A stretch of DNA of 32,349 bases, from assembly GCA_944326675.1 (NCBI GenBank), contig CALVET010000074.1:1-32349 (forward strand), given 5' to 3'. Below are positions 1 to 7,312 of this stretch, piece after piece. The translations under genes were made by a program, and so were the position numbers. The notes beneath the pieces are model-generated. The model was not told where the DNA came from. It made no database searches and worked only from the letters and a program-made list of their open reading frames with translations. Numbering within the stretch: the stretch's first letter is position 1; every line of letters starts with the position of its first letter. Origin of the DNA: Candidatus Gastranaerophilales bacterium (lineage in GTDB: Bacteria > Cyanobacteriota > Vampirovibrionia > Gastranaerophilales > Gastranaerophilaceae).

Positions 1-400
1 CAATTGTTTGAGGGGTGATGATATTTCCGCATTTTGGACAATGAGGAGTACCCGCTCTTGCAAATAAAAGTCTTAAGTAGTCGTAAATTTCAGTAATTGT
101 ACCAACCGTAGAACGAGGATTATTAGAGGTTGACTTTTGATCAATTGAAACAGCAGGTGAAAGTCCGTCAATTCGTTCAACATCAGGTTTATCCATTTGT
201 CCTAAAAATTGGCGGGCATAAGTTGAAAGACTTTCGACATATCTTCTTTGTCCTTCGGCAAAGATTGTATCAAAAGCCAAAGAGCTTTTTCCTGAGCCTG
301 AAACTCCCGTAAAAACAGTCAGCTCATTTTTAGGAATTTTTAGGTCAACAGAGTTCAGATTGTGTTCATTTGCCTTGTAGATTTCAATAAAATCATTCAT
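1..400 (-). CDS. uvrA: UvrA, excinuclease ABC subunit A (N-terminal part, runs off window)
   Basis: Not in any complete reading frame of the window; found by translating the complement from the ATG at 398-400. UvrA is the ATP-driven damage-recognition subunit of nucleotide excision repair and acts with UvrB. The 133 visible residues carry the family start (AREHNL-like '[14 protein letters not shown]'), the Walker A 'GVSGSGKSS' at about residues 32-40, the block '[19 protein letters not shown]', and the first Cys pair 'CPKCG' of a zinc site near the window edge. The start is firm because family homology begins within a few residues of it. There is no Shine-Dalgarno sequence; a TACAAT box lies only six bases before the ATG. 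Divergent from rpsO. The gene continues beyond base 1, so integrity of the remainder cannot be judged. Confidence 0.96.
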   Translation of the reverse strand, partial: MNDFIEIYKANEHNLNSVDLKIPKNELTVFTGVSGSGKSSLAFDTIFAEGQRRYVESLSTYARQFLGQMDKPDVERIDGLSPAVSIDQKSTSNNPRSTVGTITEIYDYLRLLFARAGTPHCPKCGNIITPQTI

Positions 401-404
401 AGTG

Positions 405-416
405 AAATTGTAGCAC
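405..416 (-). promoter_or_regulatory. extended -10 promoter of uvrA, predicted leaderless
   Basis: On the minus strand TGCTACAAT (TG-N-TACAAT, hexamer at 407-412) sits six bases before the uvrA ATG. Transcription would then begin at or next to the A of the start codon. No good -35 hexamer is seen, as is usual for extended -10 promoters. Confidence 0.5.
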
Positions 417-456
417 GTAAAAAACAACGAGTTTATTAAAAAATATTAAGAAAAAT

Positions 457-486
457 TTGTATTTTTTTTCATGTTTAAGCTACAAT
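457..486 (+). promoter_or_regulatory. sigma-70 type promoter of rpsO
   Basis: TTGTAT at 457-462, an 18-base spacer, then TACAAT at 481-486. The predicted start near 493 gives a leader of about 37 bases containing the ribosome site AAAGGAA upstream of the ATG at 530. Confidence 0.5.
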
Positions 487-529
487 TTAGAATACAAAAG
501 TATAACAATTTAAAATAAAGGAATTTAAA

Positions 530-799
530 ATGTCAATCAACTTGAAAAACAAACAAGAAATTATCAAAAAATTCGGTAAAACCGAAAAAGATAGCGGCAA
601 TATTGAAGTTCAAATTGCTATGTTATCTCAAAAAATTGCTGAGCTTACTGAACACTTAAAATCAAACAAAAAAGACTTCCAAGCAAAACGCGGTCTTTTG
701 GTTATGGTTGGTAGAAGAAAAGGTATGCTTACTTATTTAAAAAATGCTAACCTTGAACAATACAGAAAACTTATTAAAGAACTAAACATCAGAGGTTAG
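530..799 (+). CDS. rpsO: 30S ribosomal protein S15
   Basis: Complete 89-residue S15, the family's normal length. It binds the central domain of 16S rRNA early in assembly of the 30S subunit platform. Family blocks are visible: 'GNIEVQIAMLSQKIAELTEHL' region, 'KDFQAKRGLLVMVGRRKGMLTYL' region, and the C-terminal 'YRKLIKELNIRG'. The ATG follows AAAGGAATTTAAA, a good ribosome site. It is a single-gene unit: own promoter upstream and a strong terminator 27 bases after the stop. In many bacteria pnp follows rpsO; here the convergent ABC ATPase follows instead. Confidence 0.97.
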   Translation: MSINLKNKQEIIKKFGKTEKDSGNIEVQIAMLSQKIAELTEHLKSNKKDFQAKRGLLVMVGRRKGMLTYLKNANLEQYRKLIKELNIRG

Positions 800-826
800 T
801 TTTTAAAATAAAATAATTTCAAGTTT

Positions 827-863
827 GAATGCTACAAGAGTTATACCTTGTAGCATTCTTTTT
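827..863 (+). terminator. Rho-independent terminator of rpsO
   Basis: A perfect 12-bp stem GAATGCTACAAG / CTTGTAGCATTC with an 8-base loop is followed by TTTTT. It lies between convergent rpsO and the ABC ATPase gene; on the minus strand no T-run follows, so it should act mainly on rpsO. Confidence 0.9.
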
Positions 864-884
864 AGCTAAAATAAACTCAAAATA

Positions 885-1673
885 TCAAGCTGTTTTTATT
901 GTCCTGATTGAAGATAATAAAAATTTTGTATAATCATCTTCGGGATTATCAAAAAGCTCCATTGTAGGCTTAAATTCAACAATTTCACCTTTATTCATAA
1001 CGGCAATTTTATCGCTTAAATATCTCACAAGATTTAAATCATGCGAAATAAAAAGTATCGTCAAATTTAACTTTTCTCTCAAATCTATCAAAAGGTTAAT
1101 AATAGAAGCGCAAATGCTTACATCAAGCGCACTAACTGGTTCATCCGCCACAATAAACTTCGGTTTTAAAATTAAAGCTCTTGCAATTGCAATCCTTTGT
1201 CTTTGTCCTCCCGAAAACTCGTGAGGATATTTTTCCAAATCCGCCTTTGATATTCCTACAAGCTCAATAATTTCATTTATTCTTTCTTTTTTATTTTCTT
1301 CTTTATGAATAATCAAAGGCTCCATTAATGTTTCTTTTATTTTCATTTTAGGATTTAGGCTTGAATAAGGATTTTGAAAAATCATTTGAATTTTTTTTCT
1401 ATATTCAAAAGTTTCCTTTTTATTGAAATTTAAAATATTTTCATTTTCAAAATAGATTTCACCTTTTTCAGGTGTAATTAATTTTAATATGCAATTAGCC
1501 AGTGTTGACTTTCCACAGCCTGATTCACCAACCAAAGAGACAATTTCTCCTTTTTTTATATCAAGATTAATGTTTTTTAAAACAAGCTCGGAGTCTTTTT
1601 TGGGACTCAAAAAAGACTTCTCGCTTTTATATGTTTTTTCTAAATTTTTAATTGAAATTAAAGTATCGCTCAT
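885..1673 (-). CDS. oligopeptide/dipeptide-type ABC transporter ATP-binding protein (OppF/DppF-like)
   Basis: Cytoplasmic ATPase subunit of a peptide or nickel-type importer. All nucleotide-binding motifs are present: Walker A GESGCGKST (49-57), Q-loop 'QNPYSSLNP', signature 'FSGGQRQR', Walker B 'FIVADEP' and the H-loop 'SHD'. 'NPYSSLNP' is typical of the OppF/DppF/NikE group. At 262 residues it lacks most of the C-terminal oligopeptide-transporter extension of classical OppF. No permease or binding-protein genes are adjacent, so the substrate is unknown. The ATG lies 7 bases after the in-frame stop that would end a read-through version of the upstream sigma gene, so co-transcription with the sigma gene is likely. 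No Shine-Dalgarno sequence is seen. Confidence 0.88.
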   Translation of the reverse strand: MSDTLISIKNLEKTYKSEKSFLSPKKDSELVLKNINLDIKKGEIVSLVGESGCGKSTLANCILKLITPEKGEIYFENENILNFNKKETFEYRKKIQMIFQNPYSSLNPKMKIKETLMEPLIIHKEENKKERINEIIELVGISKADLEKYPHEFSGGQRQRIAIARALILKPKFIVADEPVSALDVSICASIINLLIDLREKLNLTILFISHDLNLVRYLSDKIAVMNKGEIVEFKPTMELFDNPEDDYTKFLLSSIRTIKTA

Positions 1674-1680
1674 TATTTAA

Positions 1681-1737
1681 TTATACCAAATATTCTTTAA
1701 GATATTGTGTTTCTTCAGATTTTCTTAATTTTTTTTA
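1681..1737 (-). other. in-frame continuation of the sigma gene beyond a TAA codon
   Basis: Reading on past the TAA at 1735-1737 in the same frame gives KKLRKSEETQYLKEYLV and then TAA at 1681-1683. This matches the conserved C-terminal tail of sigma-70 proteins (pattern KLR...LKEY). One base change, TAA to TTA, restores a full-length protein of 308 residues. See findings. Confidence 0.85.
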
Positions 1738-2607
1738 ATTCTCCATTTCTATTTGTCTTATTCTTTCTTTTGAAAACCCTAAAATATTCCCCAACTCTTC
1801 AAGTGTCCTTGTTTTTCTGTTATTTATTCCAAACCTGTTCAAAATAATAAATCTTTCTCTGTTATTCAATAAATTTAATGCTGCGTTAATATCTTTTTTA
1901 AAATCTATTTTCTCAATTCTCTGATTGGGGGCATTTTCAACAGTATCTGCAATATAATCTTCTAAAGATAAATCCTGCGCCACCGGAGTATCAAAACTTA
2001 TCGGCTCTTTAATTATCGATTCTTTTGTTATTTTAATTTTTTTAACTGTTGTCTTTAAATATTGCGCCAATTCTTCGTCTGTCGGTTCTCTTCCTAAATC
2101 TACACTTAATTTTATCATTGCTTTTTTCAAATTTCTTATTTTATCTCCCATATGAACAGGTATTCTGATAGAACGGGAACTGTTTGCAATTGCCCTTATT
2201 ATCGTTTGTTTAATCCACCAGGTAGCATAAGTTGAAAACTTAAATCCTTTTTTATAATCAAATCTGCTTGCAGCTTTAATTAAACCCAAAGACCCTTCCT
2301 GCACCAAATCCATAAATAAAATTCCCTGACCTGTGTATTTTTTTGCTATTGAAATAACCAGCCTTAAATTTGCCTGAATTAACTTCTTTTTGGCAATTTG
2401 CGCTTCTTTTTTCGTACCTTCTTTGATTTTTCTTCCGATTTCTTTTTCGTCATCACGATTTAAAAGCTTAATTCTGCTTATATCCTTCAAATACATTTGA
2501 AGAACTTCATCTTTATTTGCAATAATATTAAAGGTTTTTATTTCATCCTGTTCTTGGATTTCTTTTTCATTAGCATCCATAAACTCATAATTATACTCAA
2601 CATTCAT
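1735..2607 (-). CDS. RpoD-family (sigma-70) sigma factor, truncated in region 4.2
   Basis: Directs RNA polymerase to -10/-35 promoters. Regions in order: 1.2 (about residues 34-66, '[20 protein letters not shown]'), 2.1-2.4 (about 75-145, '[20 protein letters not shown]', '[18 protein letters not shown]', 'SIRIPVHM'), region 3, and region 4 ending in the helix-turn-helix '[13 protein letters not shown]'. Translation then stops at TAA 1735-1737. The same frame continues with LKKLRKSEETQYLKEYLV-like coding (first codon is the TAA where Leu TTA is expected), matching the usual end of primary sigma factors in length and sequence. The ATG at 2605-2607 follows TTAAGGA. Size and region 1.2 suggest a primary or group 2 sigma; no long region 1.1 or non-conserved insert is present. 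Confidence 0.93.
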   Translation of the reverse strand: MNVEYNYEFMDANEKEIQEQDEIKTFNIIANKDEVLQMYLKDISRIKLLNRDDEKEIGRKIKEGTKKEAQIAKKKLIQANLRLVISIAKKYTGQGILFMDLVQEGSLGLIKAASRFDYKKGFKFSTYATWWIKQTIIRAIANSSRSIRIPVHMGDKIRNLKKAMIKLSVDLGREPTDEELAQYLKTTVKKIKITKESIIKEPISFDTPVAQDLSLEDYIADTVENAPNQRIEKIDFKKDINAALNLLNNRERFIILNRFGINNRKTRTLEELGNILGFSKERIRQIEMEN

Positions 2608-2763
2608 TCCTTAACTCCATTAACTGTGCTTACATTTTTTTCTGACGAAAATATGAAAATTTTGTTTCATTAATATTAATTTTTGTAAAGCTATACTATA
2701 AAAATAGCAATTATTTTTTTTAGAATTTTTTTTGGTGTTAGTATTGAAAAGGGATAGTTAATA

Positions 2764-3684
2764 ATGATTACACCGGTTAGATTTTATGGAAATTACGCAA
2801 AAAACAATGAAGAAGTCATTGAAATACCCTCTTGGGTAAATGAGCCATATCGAAAACAAAGACAACAAAGAATTAACTCAATGCCTAAAGAAGATGTTTT
2901 TATACCAAAAAACAAAACTTCAAACCGCTCTAAAAATTCTTCAAAAACAAACAAAAATATACTTACCGCCAAACAACTGGCAGCAATTGGAGCTGCAACT
3001 CTTGCTATGGCAGGAGTTGTGCTAATACCAACAACAAGAAACGGCTCAAAAGAACAAAATGAACCAAGCTCAAGTGCTGTAAGCATTGCTCCTATTGAAG
3101 AACCTGAAACAACAGTTGAAATTGTTCCTCCGCAACCCGTTGAAACAGTTGAAGAAAAATATAACATACCAAATTTTGCAATTAATCTTTCAGATGAACA
3201 AAAGGCTTCTTTAGAAGACTTTATGCTAAATTGGGAAGAAAATAAAGACATATATGAACAAGTTGAATCTCAAACGAATGTTCCGGCTGAATTGATTGCA
3301 GCAATTCACTGGCGCGAAAGCGGCGGAAATTTCAATGCTTATCTGCATAACGGAACAAAATTAGGTGAAACTTTAGACACAATAAACGGACCTAAAGTAT
3401 TTTATTCTTGGCAAGACTCCGCAGTTGACGCCCTAACAAACTATAACGCCAATCCTGAAAATATAATTCAAGATGATTTTCAATCATATTGCGATTACGC
3501 TGAACACTACAACGGAATGGGCTACAGCAAATATCACGATATGAAAAGCCCTTATGTTTGGGCAGGCACAGACAACTATGTAAGCGGGAAATATGTTCAA
3601 GACGGAAGTTTTGACCCCAACACTATAGATAGACAACTTGGTGTTGCAGTTATGTTAAAAACTCTGTTTGAAGAAGAAGAATAA
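2764..3684 (+). CDS. membrane-anchored lysozyme/lytic-transglycosylase-like protein
   Basis: 306 residues with an odd layout. Residues 1-70 are polar and basic, beginning MITPVRFYGNY; a hydrophobic segment spans about 71-89 ('QLAAIGAATLAMAGVVLIP'); then a Pro/Glu-rich linker to about 133; then a catalytic-looking domain. In that domain 'AELIAAIHWRESGGNFNAYL' resembles the glutamate-containing helix of lysozyme-superfamily muramidases and SLT transglycosylases, with E185 as candidate acid. The later block 'YNGMGYSKYHDMKSPYVWAGTDNY' is also typical of chitinase/lysozyme-fold enzymes. Likely role: cutting peptidoglycan glycan strands from the outer face of the inner membrane. Ribosome site AAAGGGA lies 11 bases before the ATG. 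The N-terminal extension resembles that of the CHAP lipoprotein at 20.5-22.7 kb. Exact enzyme activity is not established from sequence. Confidence 0.7.
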   Translation: MITPVRFYGNYAKNNEEVIEIPSWVNEPYRKQRQQRINSMPKEDVFIPKNKTSNRSKNSSKTNKNILTAKQLAAIGAATLAMAGVVLIPTTRNGSKEQNEPSSSAVSIAPIEEPETTVEIVPPQPVETVEEKYNIPNFAINLSDEQKASLEDFMLNWEENKDIYEQVESQTNVPAELIAAIHWRESGGNFNAYLHNGTKLGETLDTINGPKVFYSWQDSAVDALTNYNANPENIIQDDFQSYCDYAEHYNGMGYSKYHDMKSPYVWAGTDNYVSGKYVQDGSFDPNTIDRQLGVAVMLKTLFEEEE

Positions 3685-3731
3685 TTAATTTATATTTTTT
3701 TACATTTTATTTATTTTTTATAAATTGATGA

Positions 3732-3757
3732 TATAATTAATTAGTGATTTATTTCAC
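3732..3757 (+). promoter_or_regulatory. rimP-nusA promoter with overlapping GTGA-N6-TCAC dyad
   Basis: TATAAT at 3732-3737 predicts a start near 3744. Exactly there is GTGATTTATTTCAC (3744-3757), a GTGA-N6-TCAC dyad of the form bound by CRP/FNR-superfamily regulators. The same dyad form occurs before focA. The start-site position would suit repression. Regulator identity is inferred from the pattern only. Confidence 0.35.
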
Positions 3758-3776
3758 GCTGGTTTTTATAAGATTT

Positions 3777-3814
3777 GAAACTGGGACGCACGAACAACGT
3801 TGCGTTCCTGTTTT
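3777..3814 (+). promoter_or_regulatory. structured leader hairpin upstream of rimP
   Basis: GAAAC-T-GGGACGCA (3777-3790) pairs with TGCGTTCC-T-GTTTT (3801-3814): 5 and 8 bp arms separated by a T-T mismatch, with a 10-base loop. The 3' arm runs into TGTTTTATAT, so it could act as a weak attenuator. It ends 16 bases before the rimP ATG. Confidence 0.5.
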
Positions 3815-3830
3815 ATATCAGGGATAAAAA

Positions 3831-4343
3831 ATGAAAGAAACTTTTAACAAAAAAGAAGTAACACAAACCATAATTCCCGTTATAGAAAATACGGCAATGA
3901 GATATGGGCTTATTCCCATTGAAATAACATTTGAAAAAGAAAACAACAAATGGTTTTTAAGAATTTTTATCTACTCAAACGACCATAATGTTTCACATTT
4001 AGATTGTGAAAACATGTCTCGCGGTTTGGGAGATATGCTGGATGAGCTTATTCCTTTTAAATATTATTTAGAAGTTTCATCTCCGGGGTTAGATAGAAAA
4101 TTCAAATCCGAAAAAGAATATATTATTTTTAAAGGGCACGATGTAATAATAAAACTCAAAAACTCGCTTGACGAAATAGAAGAAAAAACTTTTGAAGCCA
4201 AACTGCTCGATTATAACGAAAGCTTCGGAATAAAAGTTGAATATAAAAGCAAAGAAATTATTATTCCGATGGAAAAAATACACTACACAAAATTAAACGA
4301 CAAAATTCAAATAAATAAAAATAAAGGAGAAGACGATGATTAA
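3831..4343 (+). CDS. rimP: ribosome maturation factor RimP
   Basis: 170-residue RimP, which helps assemble the 30S subunit. The two-domain family pattern is present: N-terminal alpha/beta domain ('LIPIEITFEKENNKWFLRIFI', Cys-Glu-Asn-Met-Ser-Arg segment 'DCENMSRGLGDMLDEL') ending with the signature 'YYLEVSSPGLDRKF' (about residues 82-95), then an SH3-like C-terminal domain. Ribosome site AGGGA precedes the ATG. The 3' end overlaps nusA by 8 bases, the classic rimP-nusA coupling, and NusA sits in the same transcript. Confidence 0.95.
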   Translation: MKETFNKKEVTQTIIPVIENTAMRYGLIPIEITFEKENNKWFLRIFIYSNDHNVSHLDCENMSRGLGDMLDELIPFKYYLEVSSPGLDRKFKSEKEYIIFKGHDVIIKLKNSLDEIEEKTFEAKLLDYNESFGIKVEYKSKEIIIPMEKIHYTKLNDKIQINKNKGEDDD

Positions 4344-5577
4344 AATAGGAACAGCCTTGTTTGAAGCTGCAGAACAGTTCGAACGAGAAAAAGGAATTTC
4401 AAAAGAAATTTTGGTTAATTCATTGTGCGATGCCCTTGTTGCTGCATATAAAAAACACATAAGAGATAAAGACGCAGCTAATGTTGAAGCTATTTTAGAC
4501 GAACAAGCCGGCGAAATCGGAGTTTTCAGAACAAAAGTCGTTGTAGAAAATGTTGAAGATGAAAATACTCAAATTTCACTACAAGATGCAAAAGAAATCG
4601 ATGAAGATGTTGAACTTGATGATGAAGTTAAAATCGAAGTAACTCCCGAAAACTTTGGAAGAGTTGCTGCTCAAAGTGCTAAACAAGTTATAACTCAAAG
4701 AATAAGAGAAGCTGAAAGAAAAATGGTTTTAGATGAATTTATGTCTAAAAAAGGCACTCTTATTACAGGCATAATCCAAAGAAGAACAGACAGAGCCGTT
4801 ATTGTTAATATCGGCAAAATTGATGCCGTTATGCCTACAAGGGAACAAATCCCCGGCGAATATTACAAACCCGGAAATCGTATCAGAGTGTTTGTTCTTG
4901 ATGTTAAAGAAACATCTAAACTTCCTCAAGTTATTGTTTCTCAGGCACACCCCGAAATTGTCAGAGAACTGTTCGAACTGGAAGTACCGGAAATTGAAGA
5001 CGGTATTGTTGAAATTAAATCAATCGCTCGTGAAGCAGGCTTCAGAACCAAACTTGCCGTATGGTCAAATGACCCTTCAGTTGATTGTGTAGGCGCTTGT
5101 ATAGGACCTCGCGGCACAAGAATACAAACTATTGTAGGCGAATTGAAAAATGAAAAAATTGATATCGTAAGATATTCGCAAGACCCTGTTGAATATATTG
5201 TTAATGCTCTAAGCCCTGCAAGAATAATCTCTGTTGATATTTTAGCAGACGAAGAAGACAGAAAAGAAGCTTTCGTTATCGTTCCGGATGATCAACTATC
5301 TCTTGCAATAGGCAGAGAAGGACAAAATGTTCGCCTTGCACACAGATTAATCGGCTGGAAAATAGATATCAAATCTGAATCTCAAGCTCGCGAAATGGAA
5401 AACAAAACTTCTGAAATTCAATATGAAAAAGATGAACCAATTGAGCAAGACTACATTGAAGAAGAAGATGAAATCGACGAAATAGCTCAAGAAGCTCTTG
5501 AAGAAACTTCTCAAACAGACGTTGACGAAGAAGATACAATTCAAGATGAAGTTCAAGAAGAAACTGAAGAAGTTTAA
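4336..5577 (+). CDS. nusA: transcription termination/antitermination protein NusA
   Basis: 413 residues; binds RNA polymerase and nascent RNA to control pausing, termination and antitermination. Domains in order: NusA N-terminal RNA polymerase-binding domain (about 1-125), S1 domain (about 135-200, 'GTLITGIIQRRTDRAVIVNIG'), KH1 with 'GACIGPRGTRIQTIVGEL', KH2 with 'LAIGREGQNVRLAHRLIGW', then a 65-residue acidic tail rich in Glu and Asp. The extra repeat domains of E. coli NusA are absent. The start overlaps rimP by 8 bases and AAAGGAG lies just upstream. In many bacteria ylxR, rplGB-like and infB genes follow; here a strong terminator directly follows nusA. Confidence 0.97.
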   Translation: MIKIGTALFEAAEQFEREKGISKEILVNSLCDALVAAYKKHIRDKDAANVEAILDEQAGEIGVFRTKVVVENVEDENTQISLQDAKEIDEDVELDDEVKIEVTPENFGRVAAQSAKQVITQRIREAERKMVLDEFMSKKGTLITGIIQRRTDRAVIVNIGKIDAVMPTREQIPGEYYKPGNRIRVFVLDVKETSKLPQVIVSQAHPEIVRELFELEVPEIEDGIVEIKSIAREAGFRTKLAVWSNDPSVDCVGACIGPRGTRIQTIVGELKNEKIDIVRYSQDPVEYIVNALSPARIISVDILADEEDRKEAFVIVPDDQLSLAIGREGQNVRLAHRLIGWKIDIKSESQAREMENKTSEIQYEKDEPIEQDYIEEEDEIDEIAQEALEETSQTDVDEEDTIQDEVQEETEEV

Positions 5578-5590
5578 TTAATAAAAGCGC

Positions 5591-5624
5591 AAAAAAGAGG
5601 GCATATTTATTTGCCCTCTTTTTT
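5591..5624 (+). terminator. Rho-independent terminator of rimP-nusA
   Basis: AAAAAAGAGGGCA / TGCCCTCTTTTTT, 13-bp arms with an 8-base loop and a T-run, 13 bases after the nusA stop. The A-run on the other side would let it work in both directions. Confidence 0.92.
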
Positions 5625-5641
5625 CATGTTTAATTTTATTG

Positions 5642-5647
5642 TATAAT
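5642..5647 (+). promoter_or_regulatory. -10 box directly before the formyltransferase start
   Basis: TTGTATAAT ends six bases before the ATG at 5654, with the hexamer at 5642-5647. The RNA would begin about at the start codon. No Shine-Dalgarno sequence is present. Confidence 0.45.
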
Positions 5648-5653
5648 CAAAAA

Positions 5654-6523
5654 ATGGCACGTGTTGTATTAGTCGGATATGGTCAAATGCTCTGTTCTTT
5701 GATAGAAGGAATCTTGAACAGCAAAAACGAAATCCTTGGCGTACTTAGAAACGACCGAATAAAATATTCCCCTGTTGAGTTGTTTTTTAAAGATATTTTC
5801 AATCCATCCAAAGATTACGCAATCATAAAATCTTTTAAACTATATGATATTAAAGCTCAAAGCGTTAATTCATCAGAATTTATTGAAGAAATTGAAAAAT
5901 TAAAACCTGATTTAATAATTGTCGGCTCTTGGGCTGAGAAATTTAAAAGAAATATTTTATCTACAGTCCCTTGTGTTAATTTTCATCCTGCTTTATTACC
6001 CAAAAACAGAGGGGCAAATCCTTATTTTTGGTCGATATATTTAAATCAAAAAGTCACAGGACTTACAATTCATTTTATGAATGAAAAATTTGACAGCGGC
6101 GATATTATTCTCCAAGAAGCAATCACCATTGACGAAAATGAAACAGGAGAATCTCTAAAAGACAAAACAACGGCTTTAGCTAAGGTAATGGTGGGAGAAT
6201 TTTTAGATTTATATAATAAAAAACAACTTCAACCCATAAAGCAAAACGAAGAATTTGCAAGCTATGAGCCTCAATTGTCCGAAAAAGAAGTTGTAGTTGA
6301 CCTCAATAAACCAAAAATCGATGTTTACAGACATTTAAGAGCGCTTCACCCTTGGGCGTGTCCGTATGTAAAAATAGCAAGAAGATACGTAAAAATCCCG
6401 AATTATGAATTTTTAGAAGTAAGCGATAAATTAAAAAACAAAAAACCATACGACATTATAGAAAACAACAGAAAATATTTTATTTTAAAAGGATATGATT
6501 TTTTAATAAAAGTCCACAAATGA
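5654..6523 (+). CDS. formyltransferase of the methionyl-tRNA formyltransferase family
   Basis: 289 residues. The N-terminal catalytic fold keeps the formyl-transfer triad with E. coli Fmt spacing: N109 and H111 in 'NFHPALLPKNRG' and D147 in 'FDSGD'. The C-terminal part ('VDLNKPKIDVYRHLRALHPW') resembles the Fmt C-terminal domain that binds tRNA. It would transfer a formyl group from 10-formyl-tetrahydrofolate; Met-tRNA is the likely acceptor, but the weak N-terminus (MARVVLVGYGQML rather than the usual FAGTP) leaves an amino-sugar formyltransferase possible, and the lptB neighbour fits that too. ATG 5654 is preferred over the in-frame TTG at 5639, which lies upstream of the -10 box. FolD, which makes the donor, is encoded at 15.3 kb. 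Confidence 0.8.
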   Translation: MARVVLVGYGQMLCSLIEGILNSKNEILGVLRNDRIKYSPVELFFKDIFNPSKDYAIIKSFKLYDIKAQSVNSSEFIEEIEKLKPDLIIVGSWAEKFKRNILSTVPCVNFHPALLPKNRGANPYFWSIYLNQKVTGLTIHFMNEKFDSGDIILQEAITIDENETGESLKDKTTALAKVMVGEFLDLYNKKQLQPIKQNEEFASYEPQLSEKEVVVDLNKPKIDVYRHLRALHPWACPYVKIARRYVKIPNYEFLEVSDKLKNKKPYDIIENNRKYFILKGYDFLIKVHK

Positions 6524-6540
6524 TTATTTTTCAAAAAATT

Positions 6541-6551
6541 TATAATATAAT
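6541..6551 (+). promoter_or_regulatory. double -10 promoter of the lptB operon
   Basis: Two TATAAT hexamers overlap (6541-6546, 6546-6551) as TATAATATAAT. The same doublet occurs before the CooC-like gene and before glyS. The ribosome-site-like AGAGAGAG follows, then the ATG at 6572. Confidence 0.45.
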
Positions 6552-6571
6552 TTATTAAAAAGAGAGAGAAA

Positions 6572-7312
6572 ATGAAAATAATAGCAAAAAATTTAGTTAA
6601 AATATACGGCGACCGCTCAGTTGTTAATGATGTTTCTTTTGATGTTAACAAAGGAGAAGTGGTAGGACTTTTAGGTCCCAACGGTGCGGGCAAAACCACA
6701 ACTTTTTATATGGTCGTAGGGCTTGTAAAAGCAAATAAAGGTCAGGTTTTAATTGAAGAAGATAATGGAAATACAATAGATATAACCAATTTACCCATGA
6801 ATGAAAGAGCTAAATTAGGTATAGGCTATCTTCCTCAAGAAACTTCTATTTTTAGAAAATTAAATGTTGAAGATAATTTAAAACTTGTTTTAGAAATGAA
6901 TGAAAAACTTGATGAAAACCAAAAAAAAGATTTATTGGAAAGTTTATTAACTGAATTTGGTGTTGCGAAATTAAGAACAGCACCTTCTGTTGCCCTATCA
7001 GGGGGAGAAAGAAGAAGGGTCGAAATTGCAAGAGCACTTGCCGCAACTCCGTCTTTTATTCTGTTAGATGAACCTTTTACAGGGATTGACCCTATTGCAA
7101 TCGGTGAAATCAAAGAAAACATTTATAAATTAGCAAAACAAAAAGGAATAGGAATTTTAATCACTGACCACAACCCTAAAGCTACTTTATCTATCACAGA
7201 CAGAGCAAATGTTATTTTTGACGGAAAAATTAAAATTTCAGGCAAAAGCACTGATGTTGCCGTCGACCCTGTAGCTAAAGAGTTTTACCTCGGAAAAGAT
7301 TTCGTACTGTAA
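6572..7312 (+). CDS. lptB: LPS export ABC transporter ATPase LptB
   Basis: 246-residue cytoplasmic ATPase that powers extraction of lipopolysaccharide from the inner membrane with LptF/LptG. Diagnostic LptB features: Walker A GPNGAGKTT (35-43) followed by 'TFYMVVGLV', the 'GIGYLPQETSIFRKLNVEDN' Q-loop region, signature 'LSGGERRRVEIARALA', Walker B 'FILLDEPFTGIDPIAI' and switch 'ITDHN'. The stop overlaps the ATG of the next gene (TAATG), an LptF/LptG permease, so translation is coupled and the pair forms the transporter core. Its presence supports an outer membrane with LPS-like glycolipid. Confidence 0.96.
   Translation: MKIIAKNLVKIYGDRSVVNDVSFDVNKGEVVGLLGPNGAGKTTTFYMVVGLVKANKGQVLIEEDNGNTIDITNLPMNERAKLGIGYLPQETSIFRKLNVEDNLKLVLEMNEKLDENQKKDLLESLLTEFGVAKLRTAPSVALSGGERRRVEIARALAATPSFILLDEPFTGIDPIAIGEIKENIYKLAKQKGIGILITDHNPKATLSITDRANVIFDGKIKISGKSTDVAVDPVAKEFYLGKDFVL

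Noticed and set aside
130..312. Plus-strand ORF of 60 residues
   Set aside because: Antisense to uvrA, whose minus-strand frame matches the family throughout.
1674..1690. TATAAT six bases before the ABC ATPase ATG as a leaderless promoter
   Set aside because: The same bases are codons of the sigma-gene continuation (Val-stop), so the match may be coincidental; operon transcription from the sigma gene is simpler.
1681..1740. Frameshift as the cause of the short sigma factor
   Set aside because: The missing tail is in the same frame as the rest of the gene; a single substitution (stop for Leu) is enough, despite the nearby A8 run.
2793..3251. Minus-strand ORF of 152 residues opposite the lysozyme-like gene
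   Set aside because: No ribosome site or domain; the plus-strand gene has a clear domain layout.
5639..5653. TTG start for the formyltransferase
   Set aside because: It lies upstream of the TATAAT box and has no ribosome site; the ATG at 5654 fits family length and catalytic residue numbering.
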